Source: Collinsella sp.
GTDB lineage: Bacteria > Actinomycetota > Coriobacteriia > Coriobacteriales > Coriobacteriaceae
Assembly (NCBI GenBank): GCA_019425015.1
Contig: JAHYYJ010000011.1
Coordinates: forward strand, 1-64,000
Length of the DNA: 64,000 nucleotides
Direction: 5' to 3'
This document shows positions 61,214 through 64,000 of this stretch, piece by piece (within the stretch, counting starts at the first letter, position 1; the number at the start of each line of letters is the position of its first letter). The position numbers and the translations under genes were made by a program. The notes below the pieces were generated by a model, which was not told the origin of the DNA, searched no databases, and saw only the letters and a program-made list of their open reading frames with translations.

Positions 61214-62056
61214 TTACTCCTCGGTGCTCTCGGCCGTATCGGCCGCGGCATCCTCGGGCGCCGCTTCGGGCTCCGGTGCGGGGCGCTTCTCGCCACCGTA
61301 GGTCACCGTCACCATCGCGGAACGCAGGATGCGATCCGCCATGCGGTAGCCCTTCTGGTACACGTCGTTGACGGTCTCGTCGTACTGCGATGCGTCCTCG
61401 ACGCGACCCACGGCCTGGTGCTCGAGCGGATCGAACGCCTCACCCTTGGGATCGATGGGCTCAACGCCCTCGTGCGCAAACACATCGAGCAGCTTGGCAT
61501 GCACCGCGTCGACGCCATCGACGAACTGCTTAAAATCGTCGGAAAGCTCCTGGCTACGGGCATGGTCGATCGCGCGCTCGATATCGTCAACCACCGGCAA
61601 CAGCGCGGTGACAAGCTTCTCGGTCGCGCGCTCGCGCTCGGCGATACGCTCGTTGGCAGTGCGGCGACGGAAGTTCTCCCAGTCGGCCTGCAGACGGGCG
61701 GTACGCTCGGTGGCGTCCTTTGCCTTGTCCTCGGCGGCCTTCTGGGCCTCTGCCGCAGCATCGAGCTCGCTGCGCACGTCGGCAAGCTCCTTTTGGGCCT
61801 GCTCGAACTTGAGCTTAAAGTCGTTGTCGGCGGCTTCCTCACCGGCGCGGATAGCGGCTTCCACCATCTCGTCCTCGGTCATCGTCGCCTCCTTGTTGGA
61901 ATCCTCTACCTGGTTCTCGGCAGCCTCGGCGGCCTCGGCCTCGTTGGCCTCGGTATCGTCGACGGCCTCTACGGGAATCTTCACGTCCTTCTCCTCAGAG
62001 TCAACGGGGGCGGCGCCAGCGGCGGCCGCCTCCGTGCGAGCTTTACGGGCGGACAT
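61214..62056 (-). CDS. grpE: Nucleotide exchange factor GrpE
   Basis: Releases ADP from DnaK. The 280-residue protein is longer than the usual ~190 because of a Glu/Ala-rich N-terminus (about residues 1-90). The long helix (about 90-150) and the conserved DWENFRRRTANER and LLPVVDDIERAI are present, as is the C-terminal beta domain (GYRMADRILRSAMVTV). An alternative start at an internal ATG (MTEDEM, near residue 59) would remove the acidic extension. It begins three bases after the dnaK stop. Confidence 0.95.
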   Translation of the reverse strand: MSARKARTEAAAAGAAPVDSEEKDVKIPVEAVDDTEANEAEAAEAAENQVEDSNKEATMTEDEMVEAAIRAGEEAADNDFKLKFEQAQKELADVRSELDAAAEAQKAAEDKAKDATERTARLQADWENFRRRTANERIAERERATEKLVTALLPVVDDIERAIDHARSQELSDDFKQFVDGVDAVHAKLLDVFAHEGVEPIDPKGEAFDPLEHQAVGRVEDASQYDETVNDVYQKGYRMADRILRSAMVTVTYGGEKRPAPEPEAAPEDAAADTAESTEE

Positions 62057-62058
62057 GA

Positions 62059-63951
<1,893 letters not shown>

Positions 63952-64000
63952 TAGAAATTCCCTCTCTCTTTTGCGTTCGCGCCGCCTCGACGATCTGTCG

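Overview
This window is a high-G+C chromosome segment of an anaerobic gut-type actinobacterium of the Coriobacteriia, most likely a Collinsella-like organism. That assignment rests on family content and is inference. The signs are an actinobacterial FhaA/FhaB-PP2C-SEDS/PBP-PASTA kinase locus, a dnaK-grpE-dnaJ-hspR operon under an HspR-type MerR repressor, pyruvate:ferredoxin oxidoreductase, a full arginine deiminase (ADI) pathway, a mannose-type PTS with a DUF956 protein, and numerous flavin/Fe-S functions.

Layout. 1-579: end of a C39-like peptidase. 0.95-9.1 kb: arginine catabolism. On the minus strand are arcC1, arcB, arcA1 and an ArcD-type antiporter. Divergent from them lies a second, altered arginine deiminase (arcA2) translationally coupled to an XRE/S24-like regulator. 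Then comes a second carbamate kinase that is an apparently identical copy of arcC1, including its terminator and a palindromic repeat. 9.7-13.3 kb: nifJ (PFOR). 13.7-17.4 kb: a four-gene minus-strand operon (exported Gly/Ser-linker protein, kinase, membrane protein, FHA protein). 17.6-21.9 kb: recR, ybaB and dnaX, plus a small membrane protein. 22.8-28.6 kb: a cluster with a large membrane regulator carrying two LuxR-type HTH domains, a secreted cysteine-containing protein, a two-permease ABC exporter, its ATPase and an exported accessory protein. This is the best candidate for an undescribed system. 29.1-39.1 kb: six-gene Ser/Thr-phosphorylation and cell-wall operon with a fused SEDS-PBP synthase. 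39.3 kb: tRNA-Arg(CCT). 39.5-42.8 kb: DUF956 and mannose PTS IID, IIC, IIAB. 43.2-48.5 kb: hypA, a 925-residue multi-cluster flavoprotein, a divergent TetR regulator and a DUF5692-like membrane protein. 48.7-52.0 kb: membrane-anchored acidic protein, AAA/DUF4143 ATPase and a small protein. 52.2-54.8 kb: clpB. 55.2-56.7 kb: two exported hypotheticals between palindromic repeats. 57.0-59.3 kb: aconitase-family hydratase. 59.7-64 kb: hspR, dnaJ, grpE, dnaK.

How it works together. Arginine is imported in exchange for ornithine, deiminated, phosphorolysed, and carbamoyl phosphate gives ATP. PFOR and the multi-cluster flavoprotein handle low-potential electrons, the PTS brings in hexose. The kinase/FHA/phosphatase set probably couples envelope synthesis to signalling, and the chaperones form one HspR-linked regulon.

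Between genes the window is rich in short palindromic repeats of several families. Many share a GGGGAC/GTCCCC core, and two loci carry alternating arrays of a GGATGCGCTTTCC motif. No transposase, CRISPR array, rRNA or prophage module was seen. Starts were chosen from visible Shine-Dalgarno (SD) sequences and overlaps. No database search was possible, so all functions are from motif and family recognition.
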